From assembly GCA_963763215.1 (NCBI GenBank), contig CAVXNX010000031.1, forward strand, positions 298,236 to 362,235: 64,000 nt of DNA, in the 5' to 3' direction. Positions 1 through 9,652 of this stretch are shown here, in pieces. The translations under genes were made by a program, and so were the position numbers. Numbering within the stretch: position 1 is the first letter of the stretch; every line of letters begins with the position of its first letter. The DNA comes from DASQZK01 sp963763215 (GTDB lineage Bacteria > Bacteroidota > Bacteroidia > Bacteroidales > GCA-2748055). Below the pieces are notes generated by a model. It was not told the origin of the DNA, ran no database searches, and worked only from the letters and a program-made list of their open reading frames with translations.

Positions 1-2
1 CC

Positions 3-1736
3 CAGGCAAACAGCCTGCGTAAAACGAGGAAAGAAACACCGGCAAAGCTGGAAAACGGCAAAATAATTTCATCTTCCGAACTTAAAAAAGGTGATGTTTT
101 TTTCTGCGAAGCAGGAGACATTATCCCAACCGACGGTGAAATAATCGAAGGATTGGCATCTATTGACGAAAGCGCCATTACCGGCGAAAGCGCACCCGTG
201 ATCCGTGAAGCTGGTGGGGACAGAAGTTCGGTAACCGGAGGAACAAAAGTATTGTCAGACAGGATTAAGGTTGAGGTTACTGCACAACCCGGAGAAAGCT
301 TTTTGGATAAAATGATTGCCCTGGTTGAAGGGGCTTCCCGTCAAAAAACACCCAACGAAATTGCACTTACCATATTACTGGCAGGGTTTACACTTGTATT
401 TATTATCGTGACGGTTACGTTAAAGCCTTTTGCAGATTATGCCAATACAACCATAACCGTTTCGGCATTCATCGCATTATTTGTTTGCCTTATCCCGACA
501 ACCATCGGCGGTTTGCTTTCGGCAATAGGTATTGCAGGAATGGACAGGGCATTGCGCGCAAAGGTGATTACAAAGTCAGGCAAAGCTGTAGAAACGGCCG
601 GAGATATTGATGTATTGCTCCTGGATAAAACCGGAACAATAACCATTGGCAACCGGAAAGCCACACATTTTCATGCAGTTAATGGCACGGATAGCCAACA
701 TTTGATGCAACTGGCAACACTCAGCTCAATTGCAGATGAAACACCCGAAGGAAAATCGATTGTTGAATTGGCCGGAATTGACACTGGCCGTTTTAAACTG
801 GAAAATCCAAGATACATCAAATTCACGGCGCAAACGCGTTGTTCAGGAATAGAGTTCGGAAATACCAGTATCCGGAAAGGAGCTTATGATGCCATAAAAA
901 GTATTGTTGAAAACGCAGGTCATAAGCTGCCGGCAGAACTGAAAGATATCGTAACAAAAATATCGTCGGATGGTGGCACTCCGCTGGTGGTTATTGAAAA
1001 CAATGAAGCACGGGGGGTTATTGAATTACAGGACGTCATAAAAACCGGCATTCGCGAACGTTTCGAACGGTTGCGAAAAATGGGTGTGAAAACAGTCATG
1101 GTTACAGGCGACAACCCGCTTACGGCAAAATATATCGCCGAAAAAGCAGGCGTGGATGACTTTATTGCTGAAGCGAAACCCGAAGATAAGATGGGTTATA
1201 TTAAAAAAGAGCAGGCCGAAGGACGGCTGGTGGCGATGATGGGCGACGGTACAAACGACGCGCCCGCCCTTGCCCAGGCAGATGTGGGCGTTGCCATGAA
1301 CAGCGGTACGCAGGCAGCAAAGGAAGCCGGCAATATGGTTGACTTGGACAACGATCCTACCAAATTGATTGAAATTGTGGAAATCGGCAAGCAACTTTTG
1401 ATGACCAGGGGAGCGTTAACGACTTTCAGCATTGCAAACGACGTGGCTAAATATTTTGCGATTATCCCGGCCTTGTTTATTGCAGCCATTCCGGCATTAC
1501 AGGGTTTGAACATTATGCACCTGACCAGCCCGGCAAGCGCTATCCTGTCGGCAGTCATCTTTAATGCCATCATCATACCGCTGCTCATTCCGCTGGCCCT
1601 GAAAGGGGTCGAATATAAGCCCATCGGGGCAAGCGCTTTGCTTCGCAGGAACTTATTTATTTATGGTCTGGGGGGAATTATCGTCCCCTTTATCGGGATT
1701 AAATTAATTGACTTAGTTGTTTCAACTCTTCTGTAA
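3..1736 (+). CDS. kdpB: KdpB, potassium-transporting P-type ATPase subunit B (5' end outside window)
   Basis: This is the catalytic subunit of the high-affinity KdpFABC potassium pump in the inner membrane, which hydrolyses ATP to drive K+ uptake. The frame is open from base 3, so about 577 residues are present and roughly the first 100 of a usual 675-690 are missing. Visible motifs are the TGES actuator loop near base 185, the phosphorylation motif DKTGT with the Asp codon at 624, and the hinge motif GDGTNDAP from 1242. Hydrophobic segments lie at about 350-540 and at the C-terminal end. kdpC follows after 8 bases, so the two are co-transcribed. An ATG at 153 is internal and not the true start. 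Identification is firm. Confidence 0.97.
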   Translation, partial: QANSLRKTRKETPAKLENGKIISSSELKKGDVFFCEAGDIIPTDGEIIEGLASIDESAITGESAPVIREAGGDRSSVTGGTKVLSDRIKVEVTAQPGESFLDKMIALVEGASRQKTPNEIALTILLAGFTLVFIIVTVTLKPFADYANTTITVSAFIALFVCLIPTTIGGLLSAIGIAGMDRALRAKVITKSGKAVETAGDIDVLLLDKTGTITIGNRKATHFHAVNGTDSQHLMQLATLSSIADETPEGKSIVELAGIDTGRFKLENPRYIKFTAQTRCSGIEFGNTSIRKGAYDAIKSIVENAGHKLPAELKDIVTKISSDGGTPLVVIENNEARGVIELQDVIKTGIRERFERLRKMGVKTVMVTGDNPLTAKYIAEKAGVDDFIAEAKPEDKMGYIKKEQAEGRLVAMMGDGTNDAPALAQADVGVAMNSGTQAAKEAGNMVDLDNDPTKLIEIVEIGKQLLMTRGALTTFSIANDVAKYFAIIPALFIAAIPALQGLNIMHLTSPASAILSAVIFNAIIIPLLIPLALKGVEYKPIGASALLRRNLFIYGLGGIIVPFIGIKLIDLVVSTLL

Positions 1737-1744
1737 ATTTCAAT

Positions 1745-2314
1745 GTGATGAAAAGGAATATAATACCCGCAATAAGGCTTACCCTCGTCAGTATGGTTTT
1801 CTTCATGGGCATTTACACCCTGATAATGCTCGGAATTGCCCGGTTCGCACCTAATCATGGTAGAGGTTTAACGATTATGCAGGATGGTAAAACCTACTAT
1901 CTAAATGTAGGACAGTCTTTTTCACAGGATAAATATTTCTGGTCCAGACCATCGGCCGTAGATTACAATGCCGCAGGTTCGGGCGGCAGCAATAAAGGCC
2001 CGTCTAACCCTGAATACCTTGCCCAAATACAGGCACGCATTGATACTTTTCTGGTTCATAATCCGGGAATCCGTAAATCAGAAATCCCGTCTGACCTTGT
2101 AACCGCCAGCGGCAGCGGGTTGGACCCGCATGTTTCGGTGCAGGCAGCCCTGGTCCAGGTTAAAAGGATTGCTAAAATCCGTAAGCTTCCAGAGAATACG
2201 TTGCTCCGGTTAGTTCAGAAGAATACCGAAAAGCCTTTACTAGGTCTTTTTGGGACTGAACGAATTAATGTACTTACATTAAATCTTGATTTAGACAACC
2301 TCTCGATCAATTAA
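1745..2314 (+). CDS. kdpC: KdpC, potassium-transporting ATPase subunit C
   Basis: KdpC is the single-span accessory subunit of the Kdp pump and helps KdpB bind ATP. The 189-residue length is normal for the family. One N-terminal membrane segment (about residues 8-30) is followed by the usual periplasmic domain, with the signature stretch around FWSRPSAVDYNAAGSGGSN and, later, SGSGLDPHVS. The start is either GTG 1745 or the ATG right after it at 1748; an ATG at 1743 in another frame stops at once. It lies 8 bases after kdpB. It appears intact although the sensor genes downstream are broken. Confidence 0.95.
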   Translation: MMKRNIIPAIRLTLVSMVFFMGIYTLIMLGIARFAPNHGRGLTIMQDGKTYYLNVGQSFSQDKYFWSRPSAVDYNAAGSGGSNKGPSNPEYLAQIQARIDTFLVHNPGIRKSEIPSDLVTASGSGLDPHVSVQAALVQVKRIAKIRKLPENTLLRLVQKNTEKPLLGLFGTERINVLTLNLDLDNLSIN

Positions 2315-2317
2315 GCA

Positions 2318-2568
2318 ATGCAAAAAGCATATTTTACCTGGTTAATACCCTCAATAGTTTTCATAGGAATACTAATCCCTTCTCAGAAATGAAAAGTACA
2401 GGAAAAAGATATCGATTCTCCTCTTTCGGTAAATATCGACTTTCACGGCAGTCAGGCCCTTCGGTTCAAGCTTCGGTATCGTGGCAACTTCATGGACTTA
2501 TATTGGGAGCCGGGATTTCTCAGGATTTTGCAGGAACATATGGTGAGGCAGATCTTTATGTCACTTGA
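2318..2568 (+). pseudogene. remnant of an outer-membrane beta-barrel (TorF-like porin) gene of the kdp operon
   Basis: An ATG four bases after kdpC opens a signal-peptide-like sequence (MQKAYFTWLIPSIVFIGIL) that hits TGA at 2390. The same frame continues with QEKDIDSPLSVNIDFHG. The reading then makes sense only in another frame, SVQASVSWQLHGLILGAG, followed by SQDFAGTYGEADLYV, and stops at 2568. Alternating aromatic/small residues of this kind resemble short outer-membrane barrels of the TorF-like putative porin type. Many Bacteroidota place a porin-like gene between kdpC and kdpD, so position supports the reading. Only about 80 of the expected 200 or more codons remain. The family call is an inference. 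Confidence 0.4.
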
Positions 2569-2633
2569 AAAATGCCACATAGCCAATACTTTATCTGTTG
2601 TAATTATTTTAAATTTGTTTAAATTCTCTGTGG

Positions 2634-3752
2634 ATGATAGAAAAAGAGCAAAATGTTCAGCATTTTCTCGACCTGATAAAAAAATCACGGAAGGGTAAGT
2701 TCAAAATCTACATCGGAATGAGTGCCGGTGTGGGGAAAACCTACCGTATGTTGCAGGAAGCACAAATTTTACTTCGCAACGGCATTGATGTGAAACTTGG
2801 GTACATCGAAACCCACGGACGTGAGGATGTTGAAAAACAACTTAGTGGTTTGCCGGTAATCCCCCGCAGGAAGATTTTCTACAAAAGCAGGGAACTGGAA
2901 GAAATGGATCTGCAGGCCATCATTAATTTAAGGCCCGAAGTCGTGGTTATTGACGAACTGGCGCATACCAATATCCCCGGAAGCAAAACGAAAAACGCTG
3001 GCAGGATGTCCTTGAAGTTATTTCGGCAGGCATTAATGTGATTAGCGCCATTAATATACAGCATATTGAAGGTTTGAATGAAGATGTAAAGAAAATAACC
3101 GGAATAGAAACAAGGGAACGATCCCTGATATGGTGCTGAATCAGGCCGACGAAGTGGTAAATATTGATTTCCCTGCCGATGAGCTTATAACCCGGCTCAA
3201 AGAAGGTAAAATTTATACCAAAGACAAGATTGAAACTGCTTTGGACCACTATTTCAAAGCAGAAAATCTATTGCAGTTAAGGCAATTGGCGCTTAAAGAA
3301 GTGGCGTCACAGGTAGAACGAAAAGTGGAAAGGGAAATTCCTAAAACGTCCTCAGCAGCCTAACAGGACATGGCGTGTATCAGCACGAACGAAAAGACCG
3401 CCCAGACAGTTATTCGTAGAACTGCCCGCTTAGCCAATGTCTATGTTAGCAAATCGTATGTACTGTACGTTCAGACTTCTAAAGGAAGTACTGATAAATT
3501 GCCCTTGACAAACAAAGGCACCTTATAAATAATTTTAGACTGGCTACGGAGATCGGCGCTAAAATAATCAGAGTAAGCAGTAATAGAGTCGCTAAATCCA
3601 TTATTGAGCAGGCGGTTGAACGTAAAAATTCGACCATATGTATCGGCAGACCACGCTTTAGCCTTTTAGAGCTGATCCTGGCAAAACAAATATTTTTAAC
3701 GACTTGCTTAAGACTATCTTCAAATAAGATTGACATTGCAGTACTTTCATAA
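2634..3752 (+). pseudogene. kdpD: KdpD-type osmosensitive K+ sensor (KdpD domain plus universal-stress domain), broken
   Basis: The N-terminal KdpD sensor domain is clear: the P-loop-like GMSAGVGKTYRML near base 2720 and VVVIDELAHTNIPGSK near 2945. The frame is lost near 2988, where AAAA stands where five A would keep the reading, and again near 3124. A TAA interrupts at 3361. The universal-stress-like domain continues with ACISTNEKTAQTVIRRTARL, shifts once more near 3515 and ends with SSNKIDIAVLS at 3752. The short architecture without its own kinase is the Bacteroidota form, in which a separate kinase follows; here the next ATG lies directly after the stop. At least four lesions make the gene non-functional as read, unless the base calls are wrong. 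Confidence 0.82.
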
Positions 3753-5477
3753 ATGAAAATTAAGACGAAACTGATTTTAGGCCTCGGCTCGCTTTTCGGA
3801 TTGATAATCATCCTGAGCATATCGGGTATTTTTAAAATCCATTTCCTGTCAAAAGCCACGGAAAATATTATTGTCGACAATTACAGAACGCTCGAATATA
3901 CAATGGAGATGTTTAAATCACTGGACAAGATTCAGGAACACGATAAAATAGATACTTTTACAAATAACCTCACCAAACAACAAATAACATACTGAAATAG
4001 GAGAATCTGAACTTACAGACAGCCTTGCAGCGCATTTCAGGAGATCAAACGGTAACACACTTCGGACTCCATTGCTCCTTTTCAAATTAGAAACGATTTG
4101 AACCGCATTATGAAACTGAATATGTCGGCTATTCAGGAAAAAAGCACCTTAGCGCAAGAGAAGGCAAAAGACGCCATTTTCTGGATTGTGTTTACGGGAA
4201 TACTTTGTTTTGTTATCGCGCTTGTACTGTTCCTGAGTTTACCCGGGAATATTGCCAATCCTATCAGTGAGCTGACAGAAAGCATCCAACAGATAGCCGC
4301 AAAAAATTACTCACAGAGGGTTCATCTCGATAAACAAAATGAGTTTGAATAATTGGCAAAGGCATTCAACACAATGGCGGAAGAACTTGAAGAATACAAT
4401 AGAAGCAATGTTACCAGGTTAATGATGGCCATTAAAAGAATGGAAGCCCTGATAGAAATAATGAATGCCGGTCATTGGCCTGGATGAGAGCAAGATAATC
4501 ATCTTTGCAAATGACGAAGCCAGGAAAATCACTGGATTGGGGAAAGGGCAGCTCGTTGGCAAAAATGCTGAGGTTCTTGCTGTTACAAACGATTTGATAC
4601 GTGAATTGTTGCAGGAACTTTTCGGAACACATCTAAAAGACAGAGAAGAACCTTTAAAAAATATTTGCCGATGGGAAAGAAAGTTATTTTGAAAGAGAAA
4701 TTTTAAATATTACGTTGGAGCCCAATGGGCCACAAGATAAAAAACTCATCAGTCATGTAATCCTCTTGCGAAATGTCACATCATATAAGGAGCTCGATTT
4801 TGCCAAAACAAATTTCATAGCAACCGTTTCTCACGAATTTAAAACTCCCATATCGTCCATTAAAATGAGCCTCCAATTATTGGAGAATGAACAAATTGGC
4901 CTGTTGAACGATGAACAAGAGAATTTGGTGAGCAGCATTAAAGATGATGCTGACAGATTATTAGGTATTACCGCCGAATTACTGAACATGACACAGGTGG
5001 AGAGCGGGAATATTCAACTAAACATTATGCCCGCCAACCCGAAAGATATTTTGAGTTACGCTGTCAAGGCCAATAAAGTACAGGCAGAACAAAAAAAGGT
5101 GTCATTTGAAATAGAAAGTCCTAAGGAGTTGCCAAAAGTACTCGCCGACAGGGAAAAAACCGCATGGGTACTTACCAATCTTATTTCAAACGCAATACGT
5201 TACTCCTATGATAATTCCAAAATCTTTTTGTCGATAGAAAGCATAGGTCAGGTTATAAAAATCTCTGTAAAAGATACCTGCAGAGGGCATCGTCTTCGGG
5301 AGATAAAAGGAGAAAAGATTCGACCGCTATTTTCGTATACCCGGTTCAAAGAAGGAAGGAACGGGATTAGGTCTTGCGATCAGCAAAGAATTTATAGAGG
5401 CCCAGGGCGGGCAAATTAGCGTTGAAAGTGATTTTGGCGCAGGGAGCACGTTTACAGTAACATTGAACTGTATATAG
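3753..5477 (+). pseudogene. HAMP sensor histidine kinase of the kdp operon, broken
   Basis: This would be the membrane kinase that works with the short KdpD. Pieces in order: an N-terminal membrane segment (LILGLGSLFGLIIILSISG), a second near 4170-4250 (FWIVFTGILCFVIALVLFLS) with a HAMP linker, a PAS-like stretch from 4465, the H-box NFIATVSHEFKTPISSIKMS near 4815, an N-box NLISNAIRYS near 5180 and, in another frame, a G-box GTGLGLAISKEFIE near 5365. Disruptions include a shift near 3985, TAA at 4350 in place of an expected Glu codon, and shifts near 4475, 4670 and 5280. No response regulator follows. The call as a kinase is firm and the inactivity is likely. Confidence 0.8.
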
Positions 5478-6187
5478 CTGATGCATTTTTAAGCACATTG
5501 CAAGAACTACCCATGCCAATGATGGAACCAAAGCTTGGTCAAAGAGCTTGCAAATCCTAAGCACCCGGAGAAATGGGTTTAAAAAATTTACCGACATGAA
5601 GTTTTCGCCTGAATAAGCCAAAAGGCTTTTCAAATTGTTTCCGGCATCTTTGTTCTTTGAATTTTCCGTATCTTGCAGGCGCCAAAAAGTTACCACCTCC
5701 TCCGTGAATTATATATGGCAATTTGTCTAACCTGTTGTAAATATGTGTTTTTCGCCAGTGCCCGGTTAAGAATTCTATGATACAAATTGGTTCTCACCGG
5801 ACAGGTTTTTGATGAAATTACCATCGTTAAAAAATTCTTTGACAGGGGTCTTCTCAAACCGTGTGAGCCACAATGCTTGAGCCAAGTGCAGGGACGAATG
5901 GCACGAGCCTTTGGGGATGTTGGACGAAAATAAATTTTCAAATCGTAAAATTTTTTAATCACCGTATAACGCTATATATTAATAACTTATAAGTTTTAGA
6001 TTAACTCTTAACGGACAGCAGCAATATACTTTTTTAAAGTATTGATTCCCTGATGATCCTGGCTGGCATAGAGAAACGATCATGTGAGGTTTCTTAAGTT
6101 TTTGGGGCAGGTTTGAAATATATCCATTGCTTCTCATATTGATGCCGTCATTTTAGAAATACGATTAAAATAACCTAAAACAGAGGA
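5478..6187 (+). other. 710-base stretch without a recognisable gene
   Basis: Between the kinase remnant and trkH no frame gives a protein I can recognise, and the composition is AT-rich towards the end. The longest minus-strand frame (5690-5962) has no domain-like pattern and is probably non-coding or a remnant. Confidence 0.5.
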
Positions 6188-7757
6188 ATGGTAGGGATGA
6201 AGCATTCAACTTACAAAATTGTACTGAAACAGGCAGGTAGCTTAATGATATTGTTGGGCATTATTGAAACAGTACCCTCGCTTGTTTCAATAATTTATAG
6301 AGAATGGTATTCGGCCGGTGGGTTTTTATTATCGGGATTACTTACAATTTGTTTCGGGTATATCATCCATAAAGCATTTCGTCAGGTCGAAGAACCCCAG
6401 TTCAATCAGGCACTCATCATTGCGGCTTCTGTTTGGCTTGCGCTCACGTTCATGGGGGGCTTACCTTTTTACATCATTGCAAATATGACACCGGTGGCAG
6501 TCATGAACAAATTCATTCCTGCCGGTTCAGAGTATACATTCTCGAGTTTAATATACTTCAAAAATCCTTTACATTGTTTTTTTGAAAGCATGAGTGCATA
6601 TACAACAACAGGCCTTTCAATGGCGATTCACGAACCTTCGGTCGGGAAAGGTGTTCTTTTTTATCGTCGTTTTGCACAATGGGTTGGCGGTGCGGGATTT
6701 ATCATCATGGTACTGGCTGTATTTAAACAACATTCGGGTAGAAGTGCAATGTTACTGCTGGGGCAAACTTTGATAAAGTTAAGGCCAAAGGTAATTGACA
6801 CTTCCAGGGTTATATGGAAAGCTTATTTGTTCGCAACAATTTTTTCAGCTGTTTATTTAATTATTGGGACGCATATTATCTTACCCAACTACCCTTTAGG
6901 TGAAAATATTTTTGATTCCATTAACCATGCCATGGCAGGTCAGTCAACTGGCGGTTTTAGCACACTTGACGACAGCATTGCTTCTTATAATTCTGCAGCC
7001 ATGGATATGCTTTATTTGTTACCCATGATATTAGGAACATTCTCGCTTCCATTTTTTTATAAAATAATATATAAAAGAAAGTTTAGTGAGATTTGGAAAG
7101 ATATTCAAACCCGTTCGTTAATTATAGCCTTCATCGTTGGATGCATTGTCCAGTCTATTTCTTTTTTACGTGTAAACATTGTTCCTAATCCAATAAGGGA
7201 AGGAATATTCCAATTTATAAGTGGAATGTCAACCACAGGTTGGCAGACTTCCAATATTGGCGTATGGGATTGGAAATCTACAGTATTATTGTTGTGGTGC
7301 GATGTTTGTTGGTGGTGCATCGGGGGCAACGGTGGGTGGCATAAAAATGATACGGGCATTAGTCATCGTAAAAGGTTTCCGATGGCAAATAAATAAAACG
7401 TTTCTGTCTGAAAATACCGTAAAAATGATAAGGTTTAATGGGAAGTCATTGATTCCGGAGAAATGTATGAAGAATTCACTAAGGCTGACTATTGCAATTT
7501 TGTTTTTATTACTTATTATGTGTCGGCAATTGTTTCGAGCTATATTACGGGAAATCATTTCATTTTAATGATCCTTGTTTGAGTCTACTATAACACAAGC
7601 CACTGTAGTATTGTCATCTGGTATCACCTACCCAACAATGTCACCTTTTTTGGAGTTTATTTATATTTTTCAGATGTGGGCAGGAAGGTTAGAAGTTATC
7701 CCGGTGTTAGCTTTAATAAGGGCAATATTTTGGGGAACAGACCCAAAAATTATTTAA
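6188..7757 (+). pseudogene. trkH: TrkH-family potassium uptake membrane protein, broken near the C-terminus
   Basis: TrkH is the K+-conducting membrane subunit of Trk/Ktr systems. About 370 residues are open, with many membrane spans and the repeated selectivity loops AYTTTGLSM, GQSTGGFSTL and SGMSTTGWQTSN. The frame shifts near 7300 and goes on as GAMFVGGASGATVGGIKMIR. Further damage follows around 7480-7580. The family C-terminus is still readable as FQMWAGRLEVIPVLALIRAI and stops at 7757. No trkA lies nearby. The start can be ATG 6188 or 6197. Its last bases overlap the end of a convergent metalloprotease fragment. Confidence 0.85.
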
Positions 7758-8210
7758 TGCACACGTCCAAGTTGATCAGGTGTGATTGCATCGACGCCCG
7801 AATATTCCATAATATTATTTGAATGATCAGGATTATTCCAGGCAGGTAGTGCACAAGGATTTATACCATCAAGAGCAATGACCTCTGGAATTGTCGGTGT
7901 ATTATCACAATAATCATCACAATAATTACAACAGTCACCTCCAGGCGTCAGGATTGTATGGTTAAGACTTAAATTATGACCAGATTCATGCATTAAACCC
8001 GCCGCATTGGCCCAATTTGACCAGTCTATTCCTAATTCTAAACAATTATTATAAAGGTTCCATTTATTGCAAAATCTATCATATCTATTATAACTCATAT
8101 TTGCCACTCCGTGGGACTGAATAGTACCATCAGATTGAAAATAAACATTAATAGCCTCACCAAGATTCTCAGAATACTTACTTACAGGAGATTGATTGAA
8201 CCAATACTTT
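7754..8210 (-). pseudogene. fragment of an M43 (pappalysin/cytophagalysin-like) zinc metalloprotease
   Basis: The frame holds a metzincin zinc site HESGHNLSLNH (HExxHxxxxxH) and a downstream Met-turn-like NNIMEYSG, spaced as in peptidase family M43. Cysteine-rich sequence between them (DCCNYCDDYCDN) is also typical of secreted members. The frame continues upstream of the first ATG as WFNQSPVSKYSENLGEAI and ends at an in-frame TAA near 8212. The signal peptide, propeptide and N-terminal half are therefore gone, and so is any C-terminal domain. The cut at about 8210 coincides with the start of the transposon patch, so insertion or deletion probably removed the rest. Confidence 0.72.
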
Positions 8211-8227
8211 TAACGTGGGTTAAAACC

Positions 8228-8245
8228 TTACCCAGCTAAGGGTAA
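8228..8245 (+). repeat. small hairpin at the edge of the IS91-type remnant
   Basis: TTACCC and GGGTAA face each other across a six-base loop, between the end of the metalloprotease fragment and the first transposon-side frame. A hairpin near a terminus is a known trait of IS91-type rolling-circle elements, but no ori or ter sequence is recognisable, so the role is a guess. Confidence 0.3.
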
Positions 8246-8299
8246 AAAACGTTACCACAAAAATATTATCAACTTTATGGGGTTTGAAAACAAAGACTC

Positions 8300-8482
8300 A
8301 TGCCCCGTACATTTACCTGCCCTCAGTGTGGAAAGTTTTTTCCATGCAATCCCCGAATAAAGAAACAGAAGTACTGTTCATCTGTGGCTTGTCAAAACGC
8401 ACGAACCAATACTACAAATAAGGAAAAGAAGAACAATGAGGGCCGCAAGGTGCGTAACAGGCGTTTTGGATCGATGACCTGA
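8300..8482 (+). CDS. short zinc-ribbon-like protein (60 aa), possibly a fragment
   Basis: The N-terminus MPRTFTCPQCGKFFPCNPR is followed by QKYCSSVACQNAR, giving paired CxxC and CxxxxC cysteines as in small zinc ribbons. The rest is basic and low in complexity. It ends one base into the IS91-type frame. It may be the start of a host or transposon gene fused by deletion to the transposase remnant. Function is unknown. Confidence 0.4.
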   Translation: MPRTFTCPQCGKFFPCNPRIKKQKYCSSVACQNARTNTTNKEKKNNEGRKVRNRRFGSMT

Positions 8483-8892
8483 TGCTGCGAACCCTTCCCG
8501 TGAAGCATTACCACATCATCTTCACGGTTCCTCATCAATTGAACGGGCTTTGCCTGCATAATCAACGATTGTATTATGATCTGTTGTTCGCCGCCACCTG
8601 GCATACCCTGCGGTCATTCGGATACACGCATTATGGCGTTGAAAGCGGTGCTGTGGCGGTGCTCCACACCTGCCTGTCCGCCGTACAAGACTTTGGAAGG
8701 CGGAGGGACAGAACTTGTCATTGCATCCGCATATTCATTGCATCGTTCCATCTGCAGGCTACACGCTGGATGGCAGGTGGAAGAATATCGGGCCTTCGGG
8801 AAGTTACATCTATCCGGTTACCCAACTGAGCAAGGCCTTTAAATACAGGTTCCTGGACAGCCTCAAACGGGCTCTGCGAAAACAGGGAGAAC
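8482..8892 (+). pseudogene. IS91-family transposase, N-terminal-to-middle part (interrupted)
   Basis: Read first as LPVKHYHIIFTVPHQLNGLC and TLRSFGYTHYGVESGAVAVL, then after an interruption in another frame as LSLHPHIHCIVPSAGYTLDG and FLDSLKRALRKQGER. This is the core of IS91-type Y2/HUH transposases; HPHIHCIVP is the HUH motif. The family's N-terminal zinc-finger part is missing. Removing the 32 bases 8673-8704 rejoins the two frames exactly (HTWGQNLSLHPHIHC). The gene is then cut at 8892 by an IS66 element, and the extreme C-terminus reappears at 11222. Confidence 0.82.
8673..8704 (+). repeat. 32-bp palindromic insertion inside the IS91-type transposase
   Basis: The arms TCCGCC (8677-8682) and GGCGGA (8699-8704) form a short hairpin. 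Deleting exactly these 32 bases restores a continuous conserved transposase reading frame, so the sequence behaves as an inserted element. CCTG just before it repeats its first four bases, a possible tiny target duplication. Confidence 0.65.
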
Positions 8893-8963
8893 GTAAGCCT
8901 TCGGCCAACTGCATCTTGAAAAAACACACCTGATAAGTTAGCTTTGCTCCAAAGCATGAATTT

Positions 8964-9260
8964 ATGAAAAAGGAGCAAAGAGAACAACAGCAGGAGAAAA
9001 TGTTTTCCCTCATAGAAAAATGGCAGGATAGCAACCAAACTCAAAAAGTTTTTTGTCAGGAACATGAAATTAAGTTGGCCACCTTTCATTATTGGCAGAA
9101 AAAATACCGGCAGCGAGAACAGGAAAAAACTTCAGGTTTTATCCCGATTGAAATATCTTCTTCCGGAGCCAGGGTTATAGAGATCCGATATCCCAACGGG
9201 GTGATCGTTCAGCTTCCGGCACCTGACCTTCGGCTCCTGAAGCAACTGGTCAACCTGTAA
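8964..9260 (+). CDS. tnpA: IS66 accessory protein TnpA (98 aa)
   Basis: First gene of the IS66 element. It is small and basic, with a helix-turn-helix-like stretch QTQKVFCQEHEIKLATFHYW, the pattern of the IS66 Orf1/TnpA family that is thought to help DNA binding. The C-terminal part IEIRYPNGVIVQLPAPDL is also typical. An AAAAAGGAG-type ribosome site overlaps the start codon region. The next gene begins 14 bases downstream. Confidence 0.88.
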   Translation: MKKEQREQQQEKMFSLIEKWQDSNQTQKVFCQEHEIKLATFHYWQKKYRQREQEKTSGFIPIEISSSGARVIEIRYPNGVIVQLPAPDLRLLKQLVNL

Positions 9261-9274
9261 GTACGGTAATTAGG

Positions 9275-9643
9275 ATGTTTACCCTGACCTCGACCTACCG
9301 GTATTACTTTTATGCCGGGCCGACAGATATGCGCAAAGGCTTTGACGGTCTGTGCGGCCTGGTTCATCATGAGCTTAACCGCAGACCGGTGACCGGTGAA
9401 GTGTTCGTCTTTGTAAACCGCCAGCGTGACAAGATCAAATTGCTGCACTGGGAACTGGGCGGATTTGTATTGTATTACAAGCGTCTTGAACGAGGTACTT
9501 TCGAGCTTCCAAAAGTGAAACCTGGCGAGAAAACATGTCAGATAACCTGGTCATCACTGATGCTGATGATCGAGGGAATAATGATTGAAAAATCCAAACA
9601 AAGAAGGCGGTATTTTATCAACAATCAGCTCATTACTTCTTAA
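9275..9643 (+). CDS. tnpB: IS66 Orf2/TnpB accessory protein
   Basis: 122 residues, matching the usual length. The family signature YAGPTDMRKGFDGLCGLV is near the N-terminus, followed by FVFVNRQRDKIKLLHWE and then GFVLYYKRLERGTFELP. TnpB is required with TnpA and TnpC for transposition in characterised IS66 elements; its molecular role is not settled. It lies between tnpA and tnpC in one transcription unit. Confidence 0.95.
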   Translation: MFTLTSTYRYYFYAGPTDMRKGFDGLCGLVHHELNRRPVTGEVFVFVNRQRDKIKLLHWELGGFVLYYKRLERGTFELPKVKPGEKTCQITWSSLMLMIEGIMIEKSKQRRRYFINNQLITS

Positions 9644-9652
9644 TAAAAACCC

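Noticed and set aside
5690..5962. Minus-strand frame after the kinase remnant as a gene
   Set aside because: No domain pattern, no signal or membrane segment, and unusual composition; listed only as part of a gap.
8198..8201. GAAC as an IS91 target site next to the left end of the patch
   Set aside because: In IS91 elements the GAAC-type target adjoins the ori end downstream of the transposase gene, whereas this lies on the upstream side; a four-base match is also too weak.
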